64,000 nucleotides of DNA from Sepiola atlantica. Its lineage: Eukaryota; Mollusca; Cephalopoda; Sepiida; Sepiolidae. The notes below the pieces were generated by a model. That model made no database searches. It was given only the letters and a program-made list of their open reading frames with translations, and was not told where the DNA came from. This document shows, piece by piece, positions 1-9,180 of this stretch. Each line of letters begins with the position of its first letter. Within the stretch, counting starts at the first letter, position 1. The stretch is taken from contig OY744537.1 of assembly GCA_963556195.1 (NCBI GenBank), positions 18,739,274 to 18,803,273 on the forward strand. The letters run 5' to 3'. The position numbers and the translations under genes were made by a program.

Positions 1-327
1 TTTAATTCAAACACTTATAAGATTACTTATTCGCAATTTCTATGTTAAAAATACTCAAGACTTACACATTAATAATGATTGTGAATTGCTACATAATTAC
101 ATGTTTACTTCTGTTTGCAATCAGCACGGGAGTTAAACAAAAATCAAACAAACGATGCAATGTTCCATCCATGACAGTCTATTAACGTTCAAAATATTTT
201 TTCATTACTTTTCATTTTTATACATACATACGAAATAAAACGTTGTCTTTTCAGAATACGTATTGAGATCTTCACATAAAATGCTAACTCTGAAAGTCAC
301 ACATTGTCCTTACTTTTCTCGTAGAGT

Positions 328-700
328 ATTTATTTACTCCTCTCCAGGAGGTTAGGCACAAGGCCAGTTTTATCTTACTCCCACAAGGTAAGATGTGACC
401 CAAGGTCGGGTCAGGAAAGTGGGACTTGAAAAGCCAGCGCCCGAGAGGTGAACACTCTGGCCATTAAAAATTGCCCGGGCAGCCCTGTCGGCATTCCCCG
501 GTAGGGGCACCTCAGGCAGTAAGCAATAAACTTACTCCTCCCCAAAGAGGGGAGGCGAAGTCTGGGAGGGTGGACCTCCTAGAACTGCACAGGACAGACC
601 CATAGACCGGCGTAAATCAAGCCCCGAAGGCCAAGACAATACTAGTCTATGGGGTGCAGTATCCATCAGAACAGATACTACACTTTGATCTTAGCCAAAT
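328..700 (-). mobile_element. U2 snRNA-headed SINE, full-length family-1 copy
   Basis: Read on the minus strand, the element begins with a segment close to U2 snRNA nucleotides about 15-45 (TTGGCTAAGATCAAAG, then GTAGTATCTGTTCTG). This is followed by a GC-richer body of about 300 bp that ends in TGGAGAGGAGTAAATAAATA. A closely similar copy lies at 18165-18495 (+), a 3' fragment at 28405-28497 (-) and a decayed copy at 33335-33600 (-), which defines the family. The GC content stands out from the surrounding AT-rich DNA. U2-derived heads are known in some animal SINEs; that this one is retroposed by LINE machinery is inference. It is not a functional U2 gene, because only the 5' portion matches. 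Confidence 0.8.
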
Positions 701-995
701 CGTTGTCTTTTTCCATTTCGTATGTATTTTCAATAAATATGATAATGCATGCTTTGTACTCTTAATAATATTAATCATGTAATTAGTGAATTTATTTCTC
801 CATGTTAAAAATTAAGAGGAAAAAAATGAGTTTAATTCATGCGATTAAAATAAAAATTAATATTTGCAAACTTAATGGTTGAACGAAAAAACCTAATTAC
901 AATTCTACTAATGTTTAGGTTCAGTTGAACAAAAAGACAAAAGATTAACATTCAGTATATTTCTTCCAACTATTTTTACATTTTAAAACAAACAT

Positions 996-1634
996 ATGAA
1001 ATGAAATTGTCTTTTCAAAATATGTATTGAGGTCTGCAAATAAAATGAAATGAAATTGTCTTTTCAAAATATGTATTGAGGTCTGCAAATAAAATGAAAT
1101 GAAATTGTCTTTTCAAAATATGTATTGAGGTCTGCAAATAAAATGAAATGAAATTGCCTTTTCAAAATATGTATTGAGGTCTGCAAATAAAATGAAATGA
1201 AATTGTCTTTTCAAAATATGTATTGAGGTCTGCAAATAAAATGAAATGAAATTGTCTTTTCAAAATATGTATTGAGGTCTGCAAATAAAATGAAATGAAA
1301 TTGCCTTTTCAAAATATGTATTGAGGTCTGCAAATAAAATGAAATGAAATTGTCTTTTCAAAATATGTATTGAGGTCTGCAAATAAGATGAAATGAAATT
1401 GTCTTTTCAAAATATGTATTGAGGTCTGCAAATAAAATGAAATGAAATTGTCTTTTCAAAATATGTATTGAGGTCTGCAAATAAAATGAAATGAAATTGT
1501 CTTTTCAAAATATGTATTGAGGTCTGCAAATAAAATGAAATGAAATTGTCTTTTCAAAATATGTATTGAGGTCTGCAAATAAAATGAAATGAAATTGTCT
1601 TTTCAAAATATGTATTGAGGTCTGCAAATAAAAT
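996..1634. repeat. Tandem array, 49-bp unit, about 13 copies
   Basis: The unit carries TGAAATTGTCTTTTCAAAAT followed by ATGTATTGAGGTCTGCAAAT and repeats about 13 times. Copies are almost identical, with a T/C variant (TTGTC or TTGCC) in a few units and one AAATAAG variant. A single diverged unit occurs at about 230-290 next to a U2 SINE, so the array probably grew from one unit of a dispersed repeat. No coding potential. Confidence 0.95.
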
Positions 1635-1689
1635 GCTACCGCTGTCTAGAGACAGTTAATAGGTGTGTTTCAGTTAATACGATTATTTT

Positions 1690-2555
1690 TTTTTTCAAAC
1701 TCTTATTCACCCCAAATAAGGGCCACATTGCTACTGAGATGTAAGGGGCTACTGTGAATTAGGGACCATGCCTACAGGGACACTCTAAGTAGGGAGTTGA
1801 GCAGCAAAATGTCTGTTTGCATTGCATTTAAATGTATGCATGTTAGTACAGTCAGGGAAGCAGGAAACAGGGAGAGAATTCTAAAGTTTATTAGTTCAAG
1901 AGAAGAAACTATTAAGAGTAGAATGCTTTCTGGCATCTGGGGACCTCTACAGTGAAGGGGTGTGATTTTTTTGCTTGTCGGGTGAGTTGGGGAAATTTAT
2001 GCCAAGAGGGCACCAGTGCTACGAGTTTGTCGGGGCCCATTCCATTAAAGTACTTGTAAACCAAGCACAGGGATGAAACATTGTGGCAATGGGACAGGGG
2101 TCGGATCTGGGTTGACAGTGTGGAGCCTATTAGACTAGAGACTCTTTTTTGGACCCTGTCTAATAGGAAGAGACTAGTGGTTGATGCACCAGCCCTGATG
2201 TGACAATACTCCATGCATGGGCGAATGATCGCTTTGTAGAGATATATGGATACTGGAAGGTGTGAGTAGTTTTCTCATGCCGTAGAGGGAGCCCATCTTA
2301 TTTGCAGCAGCCTTGGCAATGTCTCCTATGTATTTGCTCCCAATTCATGTTACCTGTGAATGTTAGGCCGAGAAGTTTGAATGATGAACTCTCAGGTAGA
2401 GTGCTATTAGTCATGGCAATCGGTGGTTGGAGAGGTTTCTTGCAATTGTTAAAGGAAAGGAGCTTTTTCTTAAAACCATTAAATGTAACTAACCATTTAC
2501 GTTCCCATTCTATGACAGACTGGAGGTCATGGCTGCTAAGCTTTTACAAATAATA
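1690..2555 (-). mobile_element. Non-LTR retrotransposon (CR1/Jockey-like) RT C-terminus and 3' end, decayed
   Basis: On the minus strand the frames give the typical C-terminal part of a LINE reverse transcriptase. A LLGLTFTGNMNWEQ-like stretch near 2390-2320 is followed by AKAAANKMGSLYGMRK, then YCHIRAGAS, LDRVQ, CHNVSSLCLVYKYFNGMGPDKL and HPFTVEVPR, the last open segment being 1912-2214. At least two frameshifts separate these pieces, so the copy is dead. The 3' end shows a short A-run (T-run at 1685-1697 on the plus strand). Related 3' ends lie at 40274-40535 and 52500-52692. The clade cannot be fixed without alignment: CR1, L2 and Jockey share these motifs. Confidence 0.8.
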
Positions 2556-2954
2556 ATCACTTATGCAATTACTTCAGTTTTACATGCTAAAAATAAATTA
2601 AAAAATTGAGGCTATTTTATGCAAATAATTTTTTTTTAATCTTTAATTATTACTAAATGGTTCAACTACAAAACAATTACTTTTTTTTTTTTTTGCATTC
2701 AGTATGTAAAACTATATTTGCTTAGCACATATTGAACTATGCTTCCTGAACTGAAACTCGATTTATTTGAATACTTAAAACAATTTATTTTCGTATTTGG
2801 TTACCTTTCAAAACAATCTCTATTTTTCACTTTGAAAAATAACTTTTCTATTTTTATCCCCCTGATTATCGTCTTTGGTGACTTTGAAAATTTTTTAAAA
2901 ACTCTTTCACTTCTCTTTCTTTGCATTAACGACATCATATAATTTTCCATTAAT

Positions 2955-2957
<3 letters not shown>

Positions 2958-2993
<36 letters not shown>
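2958..2993. repeat. Poly(A) run
   Basis: About 35 consecutive A residues, followed by unrelated sequence. It could be the tail of an unrecognised retroposon or a simple repeat. Confidence 0.8.
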
Positions 2994-2994
<1 letters not shown>

Positions 2995-3164
2995 GAGAAA
3001 CGTGGATGCTTTTTTCTTTCCCGTAATCAATCCTAAGCAACACTGGCGCAAGTCACGCTAACGTATATATATGAAGAGTTCTCCCCCTTTAGGTGGATCG
3101 AACACTGTCTGTTTCTCATTATTTGTCTCTGTAAATAAAATACAAAACCTATTCCTCTGGCATT

Positions 3165-3340
3165 TGAAGTGGGATTGTCATATCGGCCTAGCGGTAAGAG
3201 GCTTGAGTTCATAATAAACAGACCCGGGGTTTGAATCGTTCGACCAGCGGAACAGTAGTTTCATCATCCATACTGATGAGTGTTAATGGTAACATGAAAC
3301 ATATGTCTATGGATGAATATTTATTTATTAAAAAAATATA
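3165..3340 (+). mobile_element. tRNA-headed SINE ending in a hammerhead
   Basis: The 5' part resembles a tRNA with Pol III promoter boxes: an A-box-like CGGCCTAGCGGTAAGAGG at about 3184-3201 and a B-box-like GGGTTTGAATC at about 3227-3237. It is followed directly by a hammerhead ribozyme (3264-3316) and an AT tail that runs into (TA)n. The whole unit is only about 170 bp, so the element is little more than a Pol III promoter plus a self-cleaving motif. I saw no clear target duplication. Confidence 0.65.
3264..3316 (+). ncRNA. Hammerhead ribozyme, type I, intact core
   Basis: Stem I is a perfect 9-bp helix, TCATCCATA pairing with TATGGATGA. The core is CTGATGA (3273-3279), stem II is TGTTA/TAACA with an ATGG loop, then GAAA (3296-3299). 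Stem III is very short (AC-ATAT-GT), and the cleavage triplet GTC ends at 3307. All conserved hammerhead core positions are present. A tiny stem III is typical of hammerheads in SINEs, Penelope-like elements and retrozymes, which often cleave best as dimers. Self-cleavage is inferred. Confidence 0.85.
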
Positions 3341-3810
3341 TATATATATGAAGGTTTATAACTAAAAGATAACTTTTAGAGAATTAGACCTATTGTGAGA
3401 TGAGGAAAACAGGAAGAAATGCGTTTTCTTAATATGGCTAATTTTGTCTGATCCCCCCCTCTAAGGACTTGGGTGGAATCTTCGCCGTTGGATTTTCATG
3501 CAGATTCTTCTGGATTTACCAATTACATTTGAACCCCATACAACTTGGATCTCCGTGTTTGGTGACTTTCATTTACATTGAAACACACCCGTTTGAACTT
3601 TTAAAACCTTTTAAAAAGAACTTTTTTTAAAAAACTTTTTCCAAATTTTGAATATTGACTGTTCTTATCTGTCAACTTATCAATCACTACTTCCTCTGAT
3701 GATAAGATTTTAATCTTTGAAAAGCCGTGCTTAAGGAATACAATTGAAGGAGAAGAAGAATAAATATTTTTATTTACTAAATGCTCCTTGTTCTGAACAA
3801 CTGAAGATAT
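3340..3810 (+). mobile_element. Hammerhead-bearing repeat family E, copy 1
   Basis: This copy begins with a diverged form of the family start (ACTAAAAG, then AACTTTTAG, then CCTATTGTGA) and ends in the hammerhead block at 3691-3738 followed by TGTTCTGAACAACTGAAG. The same start and end occur at 37706-38143, at 40566-41362 (inverted pair) and, for the 3' half, at 15360-15600. The middle is diverged and AT-rich, with no ORF. A TIR element abuts it at 3825. Confidence 0.6.
3691..3738 (+). ncRNA. Hammerhead ribozyme, type I, intact core (family E)
   Basis: Stem I TTCCT/AGGAA; core CTGATGA; stem II AAGAT-TTTA-ATCTT; GAAA; stem III AAGC-CGT-GCTT; cleavage triplet TTA (an allowed NUH). Compared with the other family copies, the stem II loop is TTTA and the stem III loop is CGT, and pairing is kept. 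Confidence 0.8.
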
Positions 3811-3824
3811 TGATCTGTATGGCA

Positions 3825-4300
3825 TAATTCTGGAATTATGTTTGATATGTGTATGTAGGTTCAGAAACGCTTGTTTTCCGAGTTATAAGCTATTAAAACA
3901 AATCCTGACAATATTCTTTATGTAAACATCTAACACATACTATAAAAAAAAAGCCTGGGACTGGTGTTGCCACATTCACCAACAAAACCATGACACCAAA
4001 CAAATAAAAAAGTAGTGGGGCTCATAAGAAAGATCTGAGTGTCATGATCGGCAGGGGCTCCTTTGATATTTAACATCGAATGTTGCGAATGTTGGTCCTT
4101 TTTACTTTAGGTAACAAAATACAACAGAACAAATACAGGTAAATAAATATGATCAGCACAAACCAAGAGAGAGGAAGAAATGGGCCACAAAGGAAATTGG
4201 ACTAGTAATGGAATGCTATTACAAAAGCAATTCCCGCACAAAGAGGCTCCTTCACATATAATCCCAAAGTTATTCTGTTACATTATGTCGGATAGCGAGT
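3825..4300 (-). mobile_element. Non-autonomous TIR transposon, copy 1
   Basis: The interior aligns in reverse complement with 50490-51070. Shared blocks include TTGTGTGGAAGTTGCTTTTG-like, TTTGGTGTCAT, GTGGCAACACCAG and GTGTTAGATGTTTACATAAA. The ends are inverted: TCTGGAATTATGTTTGATAT at about 3829 pairs imperfectly with the complement of ATATAATCCCAAAGTTATTC at about 4256-4275. No transposase ORF, so a MITE-like element. Boundaries are approximate because the terminal repeats are diverged here; the second copy is cleaner. Confidence 0.6.
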
Positions 4301-4309
4301 AAATCAGCT

Positions 4310-5150
4310 AGTGTTAATTTTTACAAGAGTCGAATTAAGTACAGGTTGAAGTGACACAAAGTTTAAGAAAGGAATCGTTCCCACGGAAGAATCATCAGAT
4401 AGGATCACAAAGTATAAGGTTAAATAGTTTAGACAAAAAGGGATATGGGTCGAGATGATAAGTGATGTCAATTTTCTGTCGATTAGAAGGAAACACCGGC
4501 AGACGTTCAATAATATGCTGTAATACTTTTAAAAAGTTAAAATCGCCCGAAGGCGAAAATCCTCCTCTTCCAAGAAGTCTGTCGTTATGTCCCTCCATTT
4601 ATTCCCAATAAGATAGTTAACCAATGAATTAGGAGAACTTAAGTTAGTCTTTCTCTCATGTAAAGTATTTTTCTCCAAAAATAAAACCTGTAAAAACTTT
4701 CAGTCCTGAGTCTTCTTTCTGTGCAAGGAAAAGTTTATTTCATCTAGCCACACTGAAGAAGAATTACTAGACGATCAACGGCCATTAAAAAGAGGAGAAC
4801 AAAGGAATTAATGCATTGATCACTAGACGAAATGGCAACGGCAGAGACAGTGAAGGAAATAAAAGCAGCGAAGGGTTTACATGTGCAGTCAGTCAGTAAT
4901 GAAGAAAAAAGAAACCGATGAAGAGAAAAGGTATTTCACACGCACATATCTATAATGGACATGTCGAGTAAAAAAAGAAGTAGAAAACTAAGAATTTAAT
5001 GCACGCGAAGAGCGCATAAAAGAGAATGTGCACTCACTCGTATAAAGGGACTAATGTACACAAAAGAAAGTGAGAAGAAATAATCATGTATAAAATATAA
5101 TTTGGAGAACAATATTGTTACAATTAATTGACATCCAAAACATCCTGTGT
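4310..5150. other. No recognised feature
   Basis: AT-rich sequence with small ORFs (for example at 4304-4510 and 4395-4598 on the minus strand) whose products match nothing I know and which lack supporting signals. I see no repeat partner elsewhere in the window. Confidence 0.5.
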
Positions 5151-5775
5151 CTGTGTATATATATATATATTTATTTATATAAAGTTAGGTATGTGTATAT
5201 ATTTATATGTATAGGATTTACTCCTAAACTAATTACCCGATCATTATGAATTTTGGAACACAACTGTCATGCATAAAAGTGGGTAATGTGGGCTATATTT
5301 AGTTTAATTTAGCTTTATGCAAAGGGGTGAACTGGGCCTGGACGCCCTTCCTGAAAATTAAGATACCTCAGATTTTTGTGAAATTTATACAATAGGTATA
5401 AAACATACAATTAATAAATATTCCCAAATTTCAGTTTCTTTGGGGTATTTTAAAGTATTTTTAGGGAGCATAATATAGGAGCAACATCCCATTTAAAAAT
5501 TCAAATATTTCAGATTTACATTAAACTTGATCCACATTCATTAGACACCAATTAAGCAAGATTCACTGAATTTCAATTTGTTCTTAAGATCCCTTACATG
5601 TAAGCCTTAAATTTTAGACATTTTATAGAATGAAAATCATTTAATGGATTTTGATAAAAATTGGAATAAGGATTTCAGACACAAGGCTTAGTATCATTAT
5701 ATCTTGATTTTAATATTCGTAAGGGTGAAAAACTGTTCTGTTCAGTGAATTAATTTTACCTGTCCTGAGATGGGT
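5150..5775 (-). repeat. Dispersed repeat A, long copy
   Basis: About 600 bp that aligns in reverse complement with 49950-50470. A shorter copy in the same orientation as this one is at 17340-17600 (shared AAGTTAGGTATGTGTATAT and CATTATGAATTTTGGAA). On the minus strand the repeat starts with a GAATACCCATCTCAGGACAG block, corresponding to GAATATCCGTCCCAAGACGG at 49.95 kb. It includes a GGACGCCCTTCCTGA motif near 5340. No ORF, so class unknown. Confidence 0.75.
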
Positions 5776-5782
5776 ATTCTTT

Positions 5783-5784
<2 letters not shown>

Positions 5785-5827
<43 letters not shown>

Positions 5828-5840
5828 TATATATGTATGT
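5785..5840. repeat. (TA)n/(CA)n microsatellite
   Basis: Uninterrupted TA dinucleotides followed by a short CACACA tract. It borders the 3' side of the SINE that follows on the minus strand. Confidence 0.95.
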
Positions 5841-5869
5841 ATGTATATGTATATTTCATTAAATATTAA

Positions 5870-6115
5870 AGTGTTTATTACCTACAGACGATATCGTTTC
5901 GGGCTTATTGCCATCATCAGTGCAGGAGTGGTGGTTGTAGGCAATCGCATGGGATCGAACACAGTTTGTAAATTCAGGCTAGAATGAACACTCGGGACTG
6001 CACGGCTACCGACAATCAGCACATACAATGATTGAAATTGAGATACACTTATCCGGGGAGGTAGGGAAAGCATTATTATTGTCAAACAGTGTTCAACACT
6101 CACGCGGATATCGCT
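5870..6115 (-). mobile_element. tRNA-headed SINE ending in a hammerhead, minus strand
   Basis: Read on the minus strand there is a tRNA-like part with a B-box TGTTCGATCCC at about 5949-5959 and an A-box-like GTCGGTAGCCGTGCAG around 6000-6015. A spacer of about 20 bp and a hammerhead at 5926-5881 follow. The tail AATAAACACTTTAATATTTA then runs into (TA)n. The architecture matches that of the 3165-3340 SINE but the sequence differs, so this is a second family of the same design. An ORF at 5882-6103 (-) is a shadow of the SINE. Confidence 0.7.
5881..5926 (-). ncRNA. Hammerhead ribozyme, type I, intact core
   Basis: On the minus strand: stem I CCTGCA/TGTAGG (one G-U pair), core CTGATGA, a short stem II (GGC/GCC with an AATAA loop), GAAA, stem III ACGA-TA-TCGT and cleavage triplet GTC. 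All conserved core positions are present. The weak stem II may limit activity. Confidence 0.75.
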
Positions 6116-6119
6116 TTGT

Positions 6120-6125
6120 TTAAGT

Positions 6126-6161
<36 letters not shown>

Positions 6162-6800
6162 TGCGAAAGTTTTTTTCATTTATCATTACTATCTAATGAT
6201 CAAAACAGGTTACTGTTATTCTAATCAATAATACAACATAAACACTTTATATTCTGTATATATAGAGCAGATAAACGATTAAGAGAGGACCGTTTGACTG
6301 CCTAATTAGCATAGCTATTTTTTAAACCGTTCATAATTAATTAACATTTGGTATTATTAATTTGGAATTGCATTTGCTATGTTTGTTACCTATATGCAAT
6401 AATTTGGCCATATTAACAGTAATTACTTAAAGTTATTTAATAAATAAATCAGAAAAATAACAAACGCTTTCAATTTAAACAACCAGCGCTAGCTCATGAC
6501 CTTACAGAGAGTTGAGTAGGGTATAAGCGCAAATAAAAGGGGGGGGGGAGTGTGGCTGTCTCGCTTGCTTTGTCTCTAATCGTTTTCTTTGCCTTCTTTT
6601 TTCAGTTGTTACATTTTCCCTGAAAAATAAATAACTTTTATTTTATTAGTTAAGTTAATGTCTTTATTGTAAAGTTTAACAACAAACTTATTGTTTAATG
6701 TCTACAAAGACATTATCACTATTCTGATTGACAAATTAAAACAATAGTTTAGTAGCACTGTCCCAATTACGAAAAAAAATTGATTTATATTTAGGTATGA
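6120..6800. other. AT-rich spacer, no recognised gene
   Basis: Contains a (TA)n tract at 6127-6151 and a run of Gs at about 6539-6548, with otherwise unassignable AT-rich DNA. The region before the next repeat has a C-run of about 16 at 6828-6843. Confidence 0.5.
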
Positions 6801-6809
6801 TTGAAGATT

Positions 6810-7190
6810 AACATCCTCCACAAATTACCCCCCCCCCCCCCCCATACACACCAAAAGTATTCTACCTATTTTAGGCGATCACGTGTGAACACCCTGAAAA
6901 AATTCACGGAATGATGAAAAGAAAAAAAAAAAGTATTATTTTGGAATTTAAAATGGGGGAAATTTTTTGTATATAAATGATCCACATTTTATAGGCCAGT
7001 TTTAGGGCATTAACTAAATTCTTTTTCTATGGAAGTTAAATCTGCTACGTTTTTTTTGGGTGGGTGGGGCTACGTTTTTAGGCGATTACATATCGTTTTA
7101 TGACCTTGCCACTCGGACTTAGGGTTAGTAGTAAAAACTTTTGGTAAGTTCCCATAAAAGATAAAATGACCCAGAAATTGGAAACCTAAT
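6810..7190 (+). repeat. Dispersed repeat B, first of two direct copies
   Basis: Shares an ordered set of blocks with 7640-7995: ATTACGTGTGA-like, AACCCTAAAAAA-like, TGATCC..CATTTT, GGCGATTRCRTRTCGTTTT, ACCTTGCCA and TTAGGRTTAGTRGTAAAAA. The second copy is diverged by substitutions and indels. No ORF. Confidence 0.7.
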
Positions 7191-7274
7191 ACGTATGATA
7201 TATATATATATAGCACTCCTTGTTTTTGAACTTCAATAAAATCTGATTAATTTCTCATTTTATTATGTTATTCA

Positions 7275-7309
<35 letters not shown>

Positions 7310-7639
7310 ACTGATCCCTCACTAAATTCTAAATTTTTCTTTATCTCTGTTTTCCATGCAATTGCCTAAAAAAGGCAGAATGTCATTTTTTCGGGGGGGT
7401 GGGGGTATCAAAGGGTATTAATCTGCAAATTTACCCATATTTAATTTTTTTTAATCTTATACGTTTTTTTTATAAATATAGGTCCCTTTTTTATTTTTAT
7501 TTTAAGCAATTGATTTTAGTTATGTTTACTTTTCTTGTGAAAATTGAATAAAAAGCTTTAAAATTATCTAACTAATTAAATACCTTATTTTTATGGTATA
7601 AATAAAAATATTAAAAGTTTGAATGATATTGTAGATGAA

Positions 7640-7995
7640 CACCCATCCCTCGATAAAATGAGATTCTACTTTTTCAGGAGATTACGTGTGAAAACCCTAA
7701 AAAACTGGCGGAAAGAGAAACAACAAAACAAATTTTAGAATTTAGACTGGGGTCTTAGTTTCGCAAATAAATTTTATGTAAAATGATCCTCCATTTTCGA
7801 GCCATTCTAGGGTTTTATGGCAATTAACCATTTTTTGCCATTGGAGATGAATTCTGTACATTTTTGTTTTGGGGCGATTGCGTGTGTTTTTACGACCTTG
7901 CCAGTCGAACTTAGGATTAGTGTTAAAAATATATTAGTTAACTGCCCTAATAATTTAGAATGACCGCAAAAACAAGTATCTCATTTTTTAGGGGG
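7640..7995 (+). repeat. Dispersed repeat B, second direct copy
   Basis: Partner of 6810-7190 in the same orientation, about 450 bp downstream of it. The intervening DNA carries (TA)n tracts at 7200-7212 and 7280-7306. The divergence suggests an old tandem or independent insertion. Confidence 0.7.
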
Positions 7996-8099
7996 GTGAA
8001 ATTTAGTTGAGTGTGTTAATCTACAAATTTACCAAAGTTTGTTGTTAAAATTTTGGAATTCTCTGAGTAAATTTCTTTTTTTTTTAATTAACGGCCTCC

Positions 8100-8193
8100 C
8101 ATCACAATTAATTGCTGCCGGGAGGCGGGTAGGTTTTGCTAGTATATATATTGTAATAATATGTAATTGCTTCCTTCAAAGGTAAAGCAGTTA
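8100..8193 (+). repeat. Dispersed repeat C, left part, split by the element at 8194
   Basis: The block AATTGCTTCCTTCAAAGGTA plus AAGCA matches the reverse complement of 63838-63865. The repeat resumes at 8813 with AAAATATGAGATTCTAAAAT. The uninterrupted copy at 63685-63880 shows the two parts are contiguous when empty. Confidence 0.8.
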
Positions 8194-8812
8194 GAACAAG
8201 CCGTGCATGCGTGGTCCCCCTCTGTATGTGACTCGATGTGGCGAGTGTGAAATGCAATGAATTTGGGCAATTTGGGGCATTTTTGACCCTCATTGTACCC
8301 CCTGAGGGCGCGAACCAGAATTTTTCTGAGGTCAAGGATGCTCATTTTATATCCAGAACAATTGCCTCTACATTTTGGCCAAGTTTTAAAAAAAATTGAA
8401 TGGATGGATCAAACGTTATGGAAGAAAAGGGTCATTTTGGGCCATTTTGGGGGTTTTTGACCCCCTGGGGGCGCGAACCAGATTTTTTTCCAAGGCCAGC
8501 GATACTTATTTTCTATTACGAACAATTGCCTCCATATTTTGGCCAAGTTTCAGAGAAATTGAATGGATGGCTGAAAAGTTATGGGGCAAAAAATGTCATT
8601 TTTTGCCATTTTGGGGCCTTTTCACCCCCTGGGGGGCTAACCAGATTTTTTTTCAAAAATCGGAGAATGTCACTTTCTAACCTGACCAAAGTTACAACTT
8701 CATGCAAAATTTCAGAGAAATTCAATGGATGGTTGCGGAGAAAAATCCGGACGGACGGACAGACGGAAATGCCTAAAAACATAGGTCTCCCGATTTTATA
8801 AATTGGGGGACC
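8194..8812 (+). mobile_element. Hairpin-ended, internally repeated element H, copy 1 (Helentron-like candidate)
   Basis: About 620 bp made of three diverged internal repeats of about 150 bp, each with CATTTTGGGG..., ACCCCCTGGGGG, GAACCAGATTTTT and ATTTTGGCCAAGTTTCAGA blocks. The 3' end is a hairpin at 8784-8812 (GGTCTCCCGATTT paired to AAATTGGGGGACC). A GTGGTCCCCC near the 5' end (8211-8220) complements the 3' stem. A second copy lies at 56235-56835. Internal tandem repeats plus a 3' hairpin and no TIRs or target duplication fit non-autonomous Helitron/Helentron-type elements, but no Rep/helicase is present, so this is only a candidate. The overlapping ORFs (8396-8801) are repeat shadows. Confidence 0.7.
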
Positions 8813-8955
8813 AAAATATGAGATTCTAAAATTAAGCTACATTGTATAGTTTGCTCACCTTAATAAAAGAGAAGTTTGAACACTGTATGGAATCTTAAAA
8901 TAGGCTTCCAATTTCGTATGGTCATATCAGTGGCCATCAATGTTGGATAGAAGTC
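8813..8955 (+). repeat. Dispersed repeat C, right part
   Basis: Continues the repeat interrupted at 8193. GAAGTTTGAACACTGTATGG and CTTCCAATTTCGTA also occur, in reverse complement, at 63710-63780. Confidence 0.8.
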
Positions 8956-9010
8956 AAAGGTGACTTTAATTCGGCATTTGGACTGAGCAACCGGTGGCAT
9001 AGCTTTATTC

Positions 9011-9058
9011 ATCTACACTGACGAGTCTTATTAAGACAAAACATATACGTATGTGGAT
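9011..9058 (+). ncRNA. Decayed hammerhead ribozyme
   Basis: Stem I ATCTACA/TGTGGAT (one G-U pair), core CTGACGA, stem II GTCTT-ATT-AAGAC. The conserved GAAA is CAAA here, and no proper NUH site is left before stem I. It resembles the 3264-3316 motif (CTGAYGAGT, then AAACATAT, then TATG). Probably inactive. Confidence 0.5.
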
Positions 9059-9087
9059 TAATAATTAAAATATTATATATATATATA

Positions 9088-9180
9088 CAGGGTGATTCAT
9101 AAGTCACTTAGCTATTTAAAATGATTACCATATGAAGCACAAACATACTATGAACTACTAATTCTTATGAAAATGGGAAA
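9088..9180 (+). repeat. Possible end of a mariner-like element
   Basis: CAGGGTGATTCATAAGTCAC follows directly on (TA)n, as in mariner-type ends (compare CAGGGTGTCCCAAAATAATG at 30692). I found no matching inverted end nearby, so at most a solitary or truncated terminus. Confidence 0.4.

Noticed and set aside
8396..8801. 133-aa ORF with repeated FWGLFTPWG-like segments
   Set aside because: Produced by the internal repeats of element H; the second copy at 56.3 kb breaks the same frames.
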